A stretch of DNA of 64,000 nt from contig JAUXPJ010000019.1 of NCBI GenBank assembly GCA_030683815.1, forward strand, positions 114,787 to 178,786. Reading direction: 5' to 3'. The stretch comes from Flavobacteriaceae bacterium. Lineage in GTDB: Bacteria > Bacteroidota > Bacteroidia > Flavobacteriales > Flavobacteriaceae. Positions 28,290-36,164 of this stretch are shown one piece after another. The position numbers were made by a program, and so were the translations under genes. Each line of letters opens with the position of its first letter. Position 1 is the stretch's first letter. The notes under the pieces are model-generated. The model did no database searches. It was not told the origin of the DNA and saw only the letters and a program-made list of their open reading frames with translations.

Positions 28290-28327
28290 AAAAAACCCTC
28301 TAAAATCGTACGTTTTAAAGGGTTTTG
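28290..28327. terminator. Bidirectional terminator-like hairpin
   Basis: AAAACCCTCTAAAA pairs with TTTTAAAGGGTTTT around a short CG-containing loop. A-tracts and T-tracts on both sides suit termination in either direction. Confidence 0.6.
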
Positions 28328-28538
28328 GTAGTTTTTACTAATTACTCAGCGGAGAAAGAGGGATTTGTTAATCCGACTTACTGTATTGTTATTCAGCTAT
28401 ATAAGTTCTAAAAATTTAAAGGTGTACCTTTAACTAACCCTCTTAATTTTTAATTGTAACTTTATGTTTTATCTAGCTTAAAATTAGTGAAAATATTTAA
28501 GATATCCAACCAGTTTTTTATTTTCACCTAACTAATTA

Positions 28539-28640
28539 TTGAACATGTAAACAGCATTCAGCAGTTCATTTAATGAACATGTAAAACGATTTTCTGTGTT
28601 AAAAAATGAACATGTACATGTTCAATAAATGGTCATGTTA
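28539..28640. repeat. Cluster of GAACATGT repeats with an 18-bp palindrome
   Basis: The motif GAACATGT occurs at about 28540, 28575 and 28608, plus a shortened TCATGT near 28633. The third copy forms the perfect palindrome TGAACATGTACATGTTCA (28607-28624). The spacing is irregular. It lies immediately next to the 3' remnant of a small gene and looks like a protein-binding site array. No gene is seen between 28148 and 28651. Confidence 0.55.
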
Positions 28641-28651
28641 ATAACTTTGAG

Positions 28652-28732
28652 TTAATGTATAAAGGATTCCACAAGATCCTGGTTAATACCTATAAAGTCA
28701 CAGAACTCATCGATGGTTATAAATTGCTCTTT
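28652..28732 (-). pseudogene. 3' fragment of a paralogue of the small protein at 29841-30053
   Basis: In the frame after the oxidoreductase stop, the minus strand encodes KEQFITIDEFCDFIGINQDL and six more residues before TAA. This aligns with the C-terminus of the intact neighbour, KEKEHLITIVEFCKYTSINEEH, ending at the same place. The 5' part is missing. The fragment overlaps the end of the oxidoreductase gene in another frame, so the junction cut the gene. Confidence 0.6.
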
Positions 28733-29787
28733 GCTCTTTCATATTGTAATGGCCAGTTTACATCGATTCCTAAGGTATTGGCAGCTCTTAAAGGGAAATA
28801 AGGATTACGAAGGAATTCACGACCTATTAAAACAACATCGGCTTTGTTCTCCGTTATGATACTATTCGCTTCTTCAGGTGTTTTTATCAAACCAACTGCA
28901 CCCGTTAAGATTCCAGTAGCTTTCTTTATACTTTCGGCAAATTCAACTTGAAAAAGTGGCTTACCAGGAATAACAGCACCAGCTACATTCCCTCCAGTAG
29001 AGCAATCAATTAGATCAATTGATTTTGTTTTTAATAGTGCTGTCAATTGAATTGAATCGTTTAAAGACCACGCGCCTTCTTCCCATTCTGTTGCAGATAT
29101 ACGAACAAATAACGGGTTTTCTACGGGCCAAACTTCTCTAATTTGGTCAATTATTTCCAATAAAAAGCGAATTCTGTTTTCAAAGGAGCCACCATACTCA
29201 TCTGTTCTCTTATTACTAACTGGCGATAAAAATTCATTTATTAAGTATCCATGTGCTCCATGTATTTCAATCACCTTAAAATCTGCTTTTTTAGCTCTTA
29301 AGGCAGCGTCTTTAAAATATTGAACACATTGTTTAATGTCCGCTTTAGTCATTTCTATTGGAACAGCATCTCCTTCTTTAAAAGCGATAGCACTTGGCGC
29401 TACGCTTTGCCATCCTCCTTCATCGGTTGTCAATTTTCTACTACCCTCCCATGGACGAGAATGCCCTGCTTTTCTTCCAGCGTGTGCCAGTTGAATTCCG
29501 GGAATGGATCCCTGTTGTTCTATAAAATTATTGATGCGTTTTAAAAAAGGAATGTGTTCCTCTTTCCATAAACCTAGATCGCCAGGTGTTATTCTACCTT
29601 CTGGACATACTGCGATAGCCTCTGACAGTACTATTGCTGCTCCACCCACAGCACGGCTTCCCAAGTGTACCAAATGCCAATCATTTGCAAAACCATCTTC
29701 ACCTGAATATTGACACATGGGAGAAACTATAATTCTGTTCTTAAGTACTATATTTTTAATTCTTAAAGGCTCGTATAGATGTACCAT
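28717..29787 (-). CDS. Old yellow enzyme family NADH:flavin oxidoreductase (YqjM/NamA type)
   Basis: The 356-residue protein is an FMN-dependent ene-reductase of the NamA/YqjM class. It has NRIIVSPMCQYSGEDGFANDWHLVHLG (with the Cys of this subgroup), GIQLAHAGRKAGHSRPWEG, EIHGAHGYLINEFLSPVSNKRTDEYGGSFENR and VLIGREFLRNPYFPLRAA. It reduces activated C=C bonds of enones or nitro compounds. The last codons run into a remnant of another gene, but the length is normal. It sits 54 bases downstream of the small gene at 29841. Confidence 0.93.
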   Translation of the reverse strand: MVHLYEPLRIKNIVLKNRIIVSPMCQYSGEDGFANDWHLVHLGSRAVGGAAIVLSEAIAVCPEGRITPGDLGLWKEEHIPFLKRINNFIEQQGSIPGIQLAHAGRKAGHSRPWEGSRKLTTDEGGWQSVAPSAIAFKEGDAVPIEMTKADIKQCVQYFKDAALRAKKADFKVIEIHGAHGYLINEFLSPVSNKRTDEYGGSFENRIRFLLEIIDQIREVWPVENPLFVRISATEWEEGAWSLNDSIQLTALLKTKSIDLIDCSTGGNVAGAVIPGKPLFQVEFAESIKKATGILTGAVGLIKTPEEANSIITENKADVVLIGREFLRNPYFPLRAANTLGIDVNWPLQYERAKSNL

Positions 29788-29840
29788 GGTTAGTTGTTTT
29801 ACAACAAAGATAATAACCTATTTGTTAATTTTAGTTTGAT

Positions 29841-30053
29841 TTAGTTTATAAATAAACTGACATGTTCTTCATTAATACTGGTATACTTACAAAACTCAAC
29901 AATGGTAATTAGGTGTTCTTTTTCCTTTTTTAGTTCTTTTCTGATCTGTTGTAACATACGAGTACTTTGACGATAACTTTTACCGGTGATGAGTTGGATG
30001 TCTTTGGGATAAATACACACTCTTTTAGGGATGTTTTTCATTGGGGTGAGCAT
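29841..30053 (-). CDS. Small helical, probably DNA-binding protein (70 aa)
   Basis: The 70-residue basic protein has VCIYPKDIQLITGKSYRQST, then RMLQQIRKELKKEKEHLITI and a final EFCKYTSINEEHVSLFI. The pattern of a short N-terminal helix pair and a long basic helix suggests a helix-turn-helix. The start is Met1 or Met5 (MKNIPKRV). A truncated paralogue lies at 28652-28732. Upstream lie 11-bp and 19-bp tandem repeats that could be its binding sites, which is speculation. Confidence 0.55.
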   Translation of the reverse strand: MLTPMKNIPKRVCIYPKDIQLITGKSYRQSTRMLQQIRKELKKEKEHLITIVEFCKYTSINEEHVSLFIN

Positions 30054-30100
30054 TATGGTTAAACCTATGGAAATGGATACGGTTATGGGTATGGTTTTAA

Positions 30101-30144
30101 TACACTATCTATACACTATCTATACATCATCCATACACCATCTA
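30101..30144. repeat. Tandem array of an 11-bp unit
   Basis: Four consecutive 11-bp units of the type TACACTATCTA (two exact, two with one to three changes) run from 30101 to 30144, with a partial fifth following. They lie about 50 bases upstream of the small gene starting at 30053. Confidence 0.75.
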
Positions 30145-30312
30145 TACATGGGAATTGGAGCTGATATTTACTTTTTAATCCTAAAATAGCTATACAGTTT
30201 TGCTGTTTTTTGAATTAGTAATTTCTATTATTATTATAAAGTTAGTCAATTTTAGTTATACAACAATACTGTGTGAATTTCACCACTTTTTACCGAATAA
30301 TGCACTTTAAAC

Positions 30313-30439
30313 GATTTTCGATGTTTTTAGTGATTTTCGATGTTTTTGGTGATTTTATACACTTTTAGTGGTTTTATGCACTTTCTGTTGTTTTTGGACA
30401 TTTGTGTCGATTTAGGACATTTGTGTCGATTTAGGACAT
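30313..30439. repeat. Tandem array of 19-bp units
   Basis: Four diverging 19-bp units run from 30313 to 30388: GATTTTCGATGTTTTTAGT, the same with one change, then two more diverged copies. A seven-base spacer follows. Two exact copies of GGACATTTGTGTCGATTTA (30396-30433) and the start of a third come next. The same period in both halves suggests one ancestral array. It lies about 130 bases upstream of the module starting at 30567. No gene is seen in 30054-30566. Confidence 0.75.
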
Positions 30440-30566
30440 ATGGTACAACGTGTTCTTTGTAGTACTGGTTTTCCTTCTGAACTTTGTACTGATCAATTAA
30501 AATAAAGTTGCAACGAATGATGATTGACGAAATGTTGAATGAAGTTTAATTTAATTTTTTAAGATT

Positions 30567-31322
30567 ATGGCCAGACAGAAAGGCATTATCAAGTTAAAGG
30601 GTACTATTGGAGATATTACCTTTTACAAAACCCAGGATGGGCATCTAGCACGCGAAAAAGGTGGTGTGGATGCTAGCCGAATTAAAAATGATCCAGCGTT
30701 CCAGAGAACTCGTGAAAATGGGGCTGAATTTGGAAGAGCTGGAAAAGCAGGGAAAATTCTAAGAACTGCGTTTAGATCCTTATCTATGAATTCTGCAGAC
30801 AGTAGAGTAGCAAGTAGATTGACTCAGCAAATGATGAAAGTAATTAAAGCTGATGCGGTAAGCGATCGTGGATTAAGAAACGTTCTTGATGGTGAAACAG
30901 AATTACTAACTGGATTTGAGTTTAACGCTCTTGGAAAGTTAGGAAATTCACTCTATGCTCCTTTTGACAGTTCTATTGATAGAGCTGCAGGAACACTTGA
31001 TGTGAATATCCCTTCTTTTAGTCCGTTGGCGATGTTAGCAGCTCCTAATGGAACGACGCATTTTAAAATTGTCTCTGCAGGAGCTGAGGTGGATTTTGAA
31101 GCTGAAACCTATGTGATTGGAACTTCTGCAACTGACATTCTTCCTTGGAATGCAGTAGATACGGATGTGATTTCTCAGAGTAATGGAGTTACACCAAACA
31201 GTACTAAGCCTTTGTTCTTAGTGGTAGGTGTGGAATTTTACCAGGAAGTTAATGGAACGATGTATCCGCTTAAAAATGGATCTTACAACCCATTAGCGAT
31301 TGTTAAGGTAAGCGGTATGTAG
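30567..31322 (+). CDS. Conserved flavobacterial protein of unknown function (251 aa)
   Basis: The 251-residue protein begins MARQKGIIKLKGTIGDITFY, then KTQDGHLAREKGGVDASR and a repeated-helix stretch (NGAEFGRAGKAGKILRTAFR). The second half is beta-rich and hydrophobic (LDVNIPSFSPLAMLAAPNG...). I recognise the N-terminal signature as recurrent among unannotated Bacteroidota proteins but know no function. The gene leads a tight plus-strand unit with DUF5675 and two small membrane proteins, which resembles a phage structural/lysis cassette. Confidence 0.7.
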   Translation: MARQKGIIKLKGTIGDITFYKTQDGHLAREKGGVDASRIKNDPAFQRTRENGAEFGRAGKAGKILRTAFRSLSMNSADSRVASRLTQQMMKVIKADAVSDRGLRNVLDGETELLTGFEFNALGKLGNSLYAPFDSSIDRAAGTLDVNIPSFSPLAMLAAPNGTTHFKIVSAGAEVDFEAETYVIGTSATDILPWNAVDTDVISQSNGVTPNSTKPLFLVVGVEFYQEVNGTMYPLKNGSYNPLAIVKVSGM

Positions 31323-31326
31323 ATTT

Positions 31327-31731
31327 ATGGTAGTGTTACAGCGGACATATTACTCACAAGGAACGCACGGGGTTCTATTGGTTAATGGCGAAGAGATTTG
31401 CTATACCATTGAACTGCCTTGGTTGCAAAATAAGCGCCAAGTGTCGTGTATTCCTGAAGGGAGCTATAAGTTACGAAAGCGTTACAACCAAAAATTTAAA
31501 TGGCATTTAGTTTTAGAAACTGTTAAGGGTCGTGATGGAATTTTAATCCACCCTGCGAATGATGCTAAAAAGGAATTGTTAGGTTGTATTGCTCCAGTGC
31601 TGTACCACACAGGTATTGGCAAAGGGGTCTATTCTCGACGGTCACTGGATTTGTTGTTGATGAAGTTGAACGGTGTTCTGACGACCAAGGAATGGGTCCC
31701 TTTTGTTATTGAACGTAAAATAATTGTGTGA
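31327..31731 (+). CDS. DUF5675 family protein
   Basis: The 134-residue protein matches the DUF5675 pattern: a leading basic beta strand (LQRTYYSQGTHGVLLVNGE), ICYTIELPWLQNKRQVSCIPEG, YKLRKRYNQK and GILIHPANDAKKELLGCIAPV. The conserved His-Pro-Ala-Asn and Gly-Cys segments recall cysteine-dependent peptidoglycan-active folds. Members often occur in phage-like lysis contexts, but activity is unproven. It starts four bases after the preceding stop and overlaps the next gene by four bases. Confidence 0.75.
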   Translation: MVVLQRTYYSQGTHGVLLVNGEEICYTIELPWLQNKRQVSCIPEGSYKLRKRYNQKFKWHLVLETVKGRDGILIHPANDAKKELLGCIAPVLYHTGIGKGVYSRRSLDLLLMKLNGVLTTKEWVPFVIERKIIV

Positions 31732-31961
31732 TGAATATAGTTGATAGAGCAAAAGCGCCTACTCCGAAATTTTTTAGAATCTTACGAACTGTTGGATTGA
31801 CTCTTTTAGCCGTCAGCGGAAGCGTATTGGCTGCTCCGGTGGCTTTGCCTGCTGCACTGGTGAGTGTGGCAGGTTATTTAGCGGTAGCAGGTGGAGTGAT
31901 TTCTGCGGTGAGCCAAATTACGACCACTATAGAACCTAACGATGATGGAACCGACGCCTAG
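31728..31961 (+). CDS. Small membrane protein, holin-like (77 aa)
   Basis: The 77-residue protein has a short basic N-terminus and then two strongly hydrophobic stretches (LRTVGLTLLAVSGSVLAAPVALPAALVSVAG and YLAVAGGVISAVSQI) with a charged tail. The small size, two helices and place directly after DUF5675 are holin-like. A specific family is not recognised. Confidence 0.6.
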   Translation: MMNIVDRAKAPTPKFFRILRTVGLTLLAVSGSVLAAPVALPAALVSVAGYLAVAGGVISAVSQITTTIEPNDDGTDA

Positions 31962-32121
31962 TTTAAAAATAGGTACTTTAAGCGGTACGGTACTCAGCAT
32001 TTTACCTCAGCTCACGACCCATGATATTTTGGTGACGGTAGTTCTAGCGATGGTTGGAGCCATCAGCAGTTTTTTGGTATCTGTATTGTTGAAGTATCTG
32101 CAGGAGGTTTTTAGGAAGTGA
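31942..32121 (+). CDS. Small single-helix membrane protein (59 aa)
   Basis: A 59-codon frame starting MMEPTPSLKIGTL overlaps the preceding gene by 20 bases in another frame. It contains one long hydrophobic helix (ILVTVVLAMVGAISSFLVSVLL) followed by a basic end, KYLQEVFRK. Overlap, size and topology suggest a second holin-like or regulator protein of the same module. Confidence 0.55.
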   Translation: MMEPTPSLKIGTLSGTVLSILPQLTTHDILVTVVLAMVGAISSFLVSVLLKYLQEVFRK

Positions 32122-32162
32122 GTTTAAAGTTAAAATGTTGAATGTTTATATGTTAAAATGTT

Positions 32163-32188
32163 AAAAGCACCTATTGGTGCTTTTTTTT
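32163..32188 (+). terminator. Rho-independent terminator of the 30.5-32.1 kb module
   Basis: AAAAGCACC pairs with GGTGCTTTT around the loop TATT and is followed by eight T in total. It lies 42 bases after the last small membrane protein gene. Confidence 0.88.
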
Positions 32189-32349
32189 GTTAGGGGAAGG
32201 ATTGAAAAAGGAATGACGGTATTTTATAAGATTTGTGCGACTGAGAAATCGGAGATTTTTCGGACATAGCAAATCTATTGTTGAATTTATTAAAAATTTT
32301 GATGTGAATATAAAACCCACGCTGAATTATAGCCATTGTTGGGCACTTT

Positions 32350-33168
32350 TTATTTAAACATTCGACTAATATTCTTATTTACCATTTCTAAAGCATCTTC
32401 CACAGTTCCTTCTACTAATCGAAGTTTTTGAAGCTCAAGTTTCGTGTTATGCGGACCTACAGTGTATAGAGGGATATTTTTAAACTTTTCTTTTCGAAGT
32501 CTATCAAATTGGTCTTTCAAATTTCTTTCTTCTTCATTTCCAGGCTCCATAAATTTATAGCCAATTGAAATTTCCTCAATACTATTTTCGTCAAAATAAT
32601 ATTTACTATTCACGCTAGTTGGATTTTGAAAAAGTAATCTCCACTCTTTTTCATAATTCCAGTTGTTAAGTTTTAATATAAATTGATAGAATTTGGCAAA
32701 TTTTACATTTATGGAAATTGGGTTAGGACTGTCAGAGTAAATAACCTTTTTTAGTTTTACTAACTCTTTGTTTCTTTCATTTAAAAAATCAGGTTTAAAT
32801 TTTAAACAAAATCCACGGTAAGAATTAGCGTAATGACTCCAAAGTAAAGGCTCCATTCCATTCTCAGAAAAACTAGATATTCCAATTTCTGAAATATTAT
32901 TTAAAGTTTCCACATACTGCCAATCCTCAATTTCTTTTTGATGTTCTATGATTAGATTTCTGCTACAGTCAAAAGGATCATTAAAATCTTTGGGGTTGCT
33001 TAAATAAACATAATTGTTTTTTAATGAATCTAAACTATACTTATTCAATGAAAAATATTTATATAGACTTTTGGCTTTGGAATCTTGAGAAACTCCGTTT
33101 TCAATTATATTCCAATCATTTTGGTCAAATGAAATTTCAGTTTTTGAATCTATGTTAAATTTTTCCAT
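32350..33168 (-). CDS. DUF2971 family protein
   Basis: The 272-residue protein shows the DUF2971 pattern: LYKYFSLNKYSLDSLKNNYVYLSNPKDFNDPFDC near residues 35-70, LLWSHYANSYRGFCLKF about 110 and NWNYEKEWRLLFQ about 175. The family is common in accessory DNA and its biochemical role is unknown. A second, distant member lies at 36851-37933 in the same array. The stop is followed six bases later by GCCCAAC, and the start is 20 bases from an attC-like element. Confidence 0.8.
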   Translation of the reverse strand: MEKFNIDSKTEISFDQNDWNIIENGVSQDSKAKSLYKYFSLNKYSLDSLKNNYVYLSNPKDFNDPFDCSRNLIIEHQKEIEDWQYVETLNNISEIGISSFSENGMEPLLWSHYANSYRGFCLKFKPDFLNERNKELVKLKKVIYSDSPNPISINVKFAKFYQFILKLNNWNYEKEWRLLFQNPTSVNSKYYFDENSIEEISIGYKFMEPGNEEERNLKDQFDRLRKEKFKNIPLYTVGPHNTKLELQKLRLVEGTVEDALEMVNKNISRMFK

Positions 33169-33187
33169 TTTATAGTTTTCAAATTGT

Positions 33188-33319
33188 GCCCAACGTGTTT
33201 GTATATGGTTTGTTGCGTGTTTTAAGCACCTAATTTAGCAAATACACACCAAATAGAAAATCCGCGAGGATTTTCGTAAGTAGGCTAGAACTAGCAATAA
33301 ATTATATACGGTGTTACCT
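33188..33319. repeat. attC-like imperfect inverted repeat (132 bp)
   Basis: The left end is GCCCAAC (fits RYYYAAC) followed by GTGTTTGTATATGG. The right end is TTATATACGGTGTTACCT. AAC pairs with GTT and GTATAT with ATATAC, and an internal palindrome AAAATCCGCGAGGATTTT fills the centre. It lies between two minus-strand genes of unrelated type. Confidence 0.6.
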
Positions 33320-33355
33320 TTAGTTGTTTTTCTATCAGTTGAAATGAAAATATTT

Positions 33356-33658
33356 TTATTTTATTTTCTTGAGGTATTTTATTCTTTTATCTATTTCTTC
33401 GTCATATTCATTATACTCATAATAAATATTGCAAAGTTTTAATGCTTCGTCATATTCTCCAATATCAGTACAATGGTCAATTCCATCTATAATGCTCTGT
33501 TTATTTCTCACATCTAATTTACTCATTACTTGTGATTCTTGGATATGACTTGTTTTTGAAGTTAACTCTTTCGCTTTACTGAAAATTCCTTTAAAAATCA
33601 TATAAAATATTACCACTACTACTGTTGCACCTATTTTGGCTGCTGCTTCTGTTGTCAT
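33356..33658 (-). CDS. Small membrane-anchored hypothetical protein (100 aa)
   Basis: The 100-residue protein has one N-terminal membrane helix (AAAKIGATVVVVIFYMIFKGIF). A soluble tail with a TPR-like helical pair follows (SIIDGIDHCTDIGEYDEALKLCNIYYEYN). It lies six bases downstream of a YaaW-like gene, and both follow a lipoprotein gene. Confidence 0.55.
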   Translation of the reverse strand: MTTEAAAKIGATVVVVIFYMIFKGIFSKAKELTSKTSHIQESQVMSKLDVRNKQSIIDGIDHCTDIGEYDEALKLCNIYYEYNEYDEEIDKRIKYLKKIK

Positions 33659-33664
33659 AACTTT

Positions 33665-34612
33665 TCAAATTAATGTTTGATTAATAAAATTATTTGCTTT
33701 TCTAATTTCCACTTCAATTTCAAACGACTTTTCGTTAAATTCTTCAATTTTTATTTTATTGTGAGCAATGTTTTCTCTTAATTCTTCTAATCTCTTGTCT
33801 AATTCTATGTTTTTTAATTTTAAATCTTTAGTTTGATTATCCAATTCTGTTTTCTGTTTTTCTAGAGATTTTTTTCTTTTTATATTTTCTTCTTTTAAAA
33901 TAATTCTGCAAGAAGCAATGAAACTGACAGCTAACATAGTGTGTTCCACATTGCCAATTACTGTGTTTTTTATGCTTTTTGTATAGTTATAAATTTTGTT
34001 CGATGCACTCTCAAAATTATCATTTCTAAAAGAGTATGCGATATATCCTAAACCAACAGTCCAACCAACTGGACCAGTAATAATTGATAAAACAGAACTC
34101 ATACTGGTATAAAAAACAAATGGTAATGTTATACCTAAAACACTTGTGAGTCCTCCAACAACTGTGGACGCCATTAGATATAATCCAAATCCAGATAAAT
34201 TAGCAATTGTCAATGTTGAAATTGCGTTTATAGAAAGCACTTGTTCTTTGCTAATTCCATGTTCATTTGAGTATTTTAAAACTTCCTTATCGAATTTTAT
34301 TTTTTCTTCAGGCGTTAAATTTTCTAATATTTTTTTGAATTTATAAAGTAATATTTTTTCTTCTTTTTGATGAATACTATCATTTGAAAAACTACTTATG
34401 TTTTTCTTTTTTATGAGTTTATCGAGTATTTCATTGTAAGTTAATTGTCTTTGAAATAATCCATTAGCAGGCAAGAGTGATTTTGAAAGTTCTTTTTCAA
34501 TGTTTATTAAGCCTAAATCCGTATTATGAAATAATTTAGAAATAATTTCTAATTCCTCTTTTCGAAGAAATTTTAATAAGGAATCTGGATATTTAATTGA
34601 TGGATTCAACAT
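33665..34612 (-). CDS. YaaW-like (UPF0174/DUF3944) membrane protein with C-terminal coiled coil
   Basis: The 315-residue protein has a charged helical N-terminal half. It then has a hydrophobic region (STLTIANLSGFGLYLMASTVVGGLTSVLG and VLSIITGPVGWTVGLGYIAYSF) whose GPVGW motif resembles YaaW proteins. Residues from about 235 form a strong coiled coil (RKKSLEKQKTELDNQTKDLKLKNIELDKRLEEL). It may be a membrane-associated stress or toxin-like protein. Its start shares a base with the upstream lipoprotein stop (TAATG). Confidence 0.55.
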   Translation of the reverse strand: MLNPSIKYPDSLLKFLRKEELEIISKLFHNTDLGLINIEKELSKSLLPANGLFQRQLTYNEILDKLIKKKNISSFSNDSIHQKEEKILLYKFKKILENLTPEEKIKFDKEVLKYSNEHGISKEQVLSINAISTLTIANLSGFGLYLMASTVVGGLTSVLGITLPFVFYTSMSSVLSIITGPVGWTVGLGYIAYSFRNDNFESASNKIYNYTKSIKNTVIGNVEHTMLAVSFIASCRIILKEENIKRKKSLEKQKTELDNQTKDLKLKNIELDKRLEELRENIAHNKIKIEEFNEKSFEIEVEIRKANNFINQTLI

Positions 34613-35013
34613 TATTTGTAGTCACTTGGTGTAATAAAAAACTTCAATAAGTTCTCTCCATTTTTATCGTTATAATTATAGGCAAAAGTTACATTATTTT
34701 CGATAAAAAATTTGAAGCCAGAGTTATTCCGCATTTTTTTGATTCCGTTTAGAATTGTTAGTTTTTGATTTTTTGAAAAACTTTCTGCATTAAAATTGCT
34801 CTTTACAACATTGATTAAAGTGTAGTTGTATTGATAAATTTTTCCTGATTTTGGACTTACACTTTCAAAACGAGTTTCGCTGTCCACCATTGTTGGAAGC
34901 TGTCTATTTGTGTCGTTGGCAATGTTTTTTATTTCAGTTTCATATGAATTTTGTGCACAGGAAAAGGAAAATGTCAGCAAGCAAATAATTGCAGTAAAAG
35001 CAAGGTTTTTCAT
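34612..35013 (-). CDS. Small lipoprotein of unknown function
   Basis: I take the Met at 35013 as the start (MKNLAFTAIICLLTFSFSCAQ), since it begins a signal peptide with a lipobox ending in Cys. The longer frame merely adds 18 Lys/Asn-rich residues. The mature part of about 115 residues shows no known domain. It is the first of three tightly packed genes. Confidence 0.65.
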   Translation of the reverse strand: MKNLAFTAIICLLTFSFSCAQNSYETEIKNIANDTNRQLPTMVDSETRFESVSPKSGKIYQYNYTLINVVKSNFNAESFSKNQKLTILNGIKKMRNNSGFKFFIENNVTFAYNYNDKNGENLLKFFITPSDYK

Positions 35014-35067
35014 AATGTGGTTTATTTTTAGATTAATGTTGTTTTTAGTTCGGTTTTTTTTGAGCAA

Positions 35068-35486
35068 TTAAAGGTAACGGAAGATGTATGAATAGTAGCG
35101 TATTCTAAAACGCCTTTTTTCTATTTTACACTTCTAATAAAGTTGTATAAACAGCATTTTTACCAATAATATTTTAGCAATTCCATTTCATTGTGAGGGA
35201 GTACTAATATACTCATTTTTAGGAATCAATCAAGAATTGAAGAAATAAATCAACTTATTACCACAAAGAAAAAAAAGCAAAAAAGAAAGGTGTAGGATAC
35301 TTGGGGCGAGGAGTTGCTGTCAAGGTTTTTGTGAAAAATACTACCCGTTCTTTAAGTAGACAGTACGCAGTTTCAGTAGGCAGAATTGAGGGTGGAGATT
35401 TTTTGCAAAACACGAAGTGCATGACCTTTATAGCAACATTGCCGGGATGAAGGAAGCCCGTACTCTTCTTTCCTTTTTTGGTTTTT
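35068..35486. other. Gap with no recognised gene
   Basis: About 420 bases between the lipoprotein gene start and the helix-turn-helix gene. No frame with convincing coding character was found on either strand, and no repeat or terminator stood out. Confidence 0.4.
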
Positions 35487-35777
35487 TTAATATTTCAATC
35501 TATGATTCTCTAAATAATCAAGAATTTCTTGTTTCTTATAATACACCCGATTACCTATACCAAATGGAAACAGCAGGCCTCTTTTTGACCACTGCCAAAG
35601 AGTTGAACTATTTATTTTTAAAAAATTAGCAGCTTCTTCACGTGTTAGTATTGTTTCATCATTTTTTGTAGCATATTCTTTTAAATATACTTCAATTTTA
35701 GACATGAGTTTTTCTGCTACTTTATCTGCCAATTCATCAGTAGTGATTTCTTGAATTTGAATTGTTTTAGTTATCAT
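35487..35777 (-). CDS. Helix-turn-helix (excisionase-like) DNA-binding protein
   Basis: The natural start is the ATG at 35777 (MITKTIQIQEITTDELADKV). The long upstream extension in the same frame translates GC-rich non-coding sequence. The 96-residue protein has a charged N-terminal helix, then TILTREEAANFLKINSSTLWQWSKRG and GNRVYYKKQEILDYLEN, the winged helix-turn-helix common in Bacteroidota mobile elements. It may be a leftover regulator of such an element; no integrase is nearby. Confidence 0.8.
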   Translation of the reverse strand: MITKTIQIQEITTDELADKVAEKLMSKIEVYLKEYATKNDETILTREEAANFLKINSSTLWQWSKRGLLFPFGIGNRVYYKKQEILDYLENHRLKY

Positions 35778-36164
35778 AATTAGATGTTTTAAATTTAACT
35801 CTAATTTACAAAATGTTACCCGTTGAGCAGGTGAAAGCGCAGCGAAATGCGGAGCATTTAGGCGAGCCGCCGCGAGCGGCATTTTGGGTGTTGTGGCGGA
35901 AGTACGATGAGGTACGAATAAGTACGTGCCACAACTACGTGCAACGCAAGGGTGGCACATTGTTTTTGAAGCTAGAGGGTATAAGCAAGTGCAAGAAATG
36001 AGTGAAGCCATTTACCGTTAGGAAAAGTTTGGCATTGAGAAGTTTTTGGGAAATGGAATTGAGTACATAGAATTGAGTATTTAGATGGAATGATTTAGCG
36101 TTTAGAGGGGTTGCTATTAGTCAAAAACTTTAATGCTGGAACTTTATGCGGTGGTTGTAAATGG

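Noticed and set aside
28539..28640. Replication origin
   Set aside because: The palindrome and repeats are suggestive, but there is no initiator gene, no DnaA boxes were recognised and the context is an ordinary accessory region.
30101..30439. CRISPR array
   Set aside because: The repeats are directly adjacent 11-bp and 19-bp units without unique spacers, and no cas genes are present.
35417..35629. A 70-codon plus-strand frame
   Set aside because: It runs antisense through the helix-turn-helix gene at 35487-35777, which has clear domain character.
35813..36001. A 62-codon plus-strand frame in the GC-rich patch, and the overlapping N-terminal extension of the helix-turn-helix frame
   Set aside because: Both read the same GC-rich non-coding sequence. 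The helix-turn-helix protein has a natural start at 35777, and neither frame resembles a protein family.
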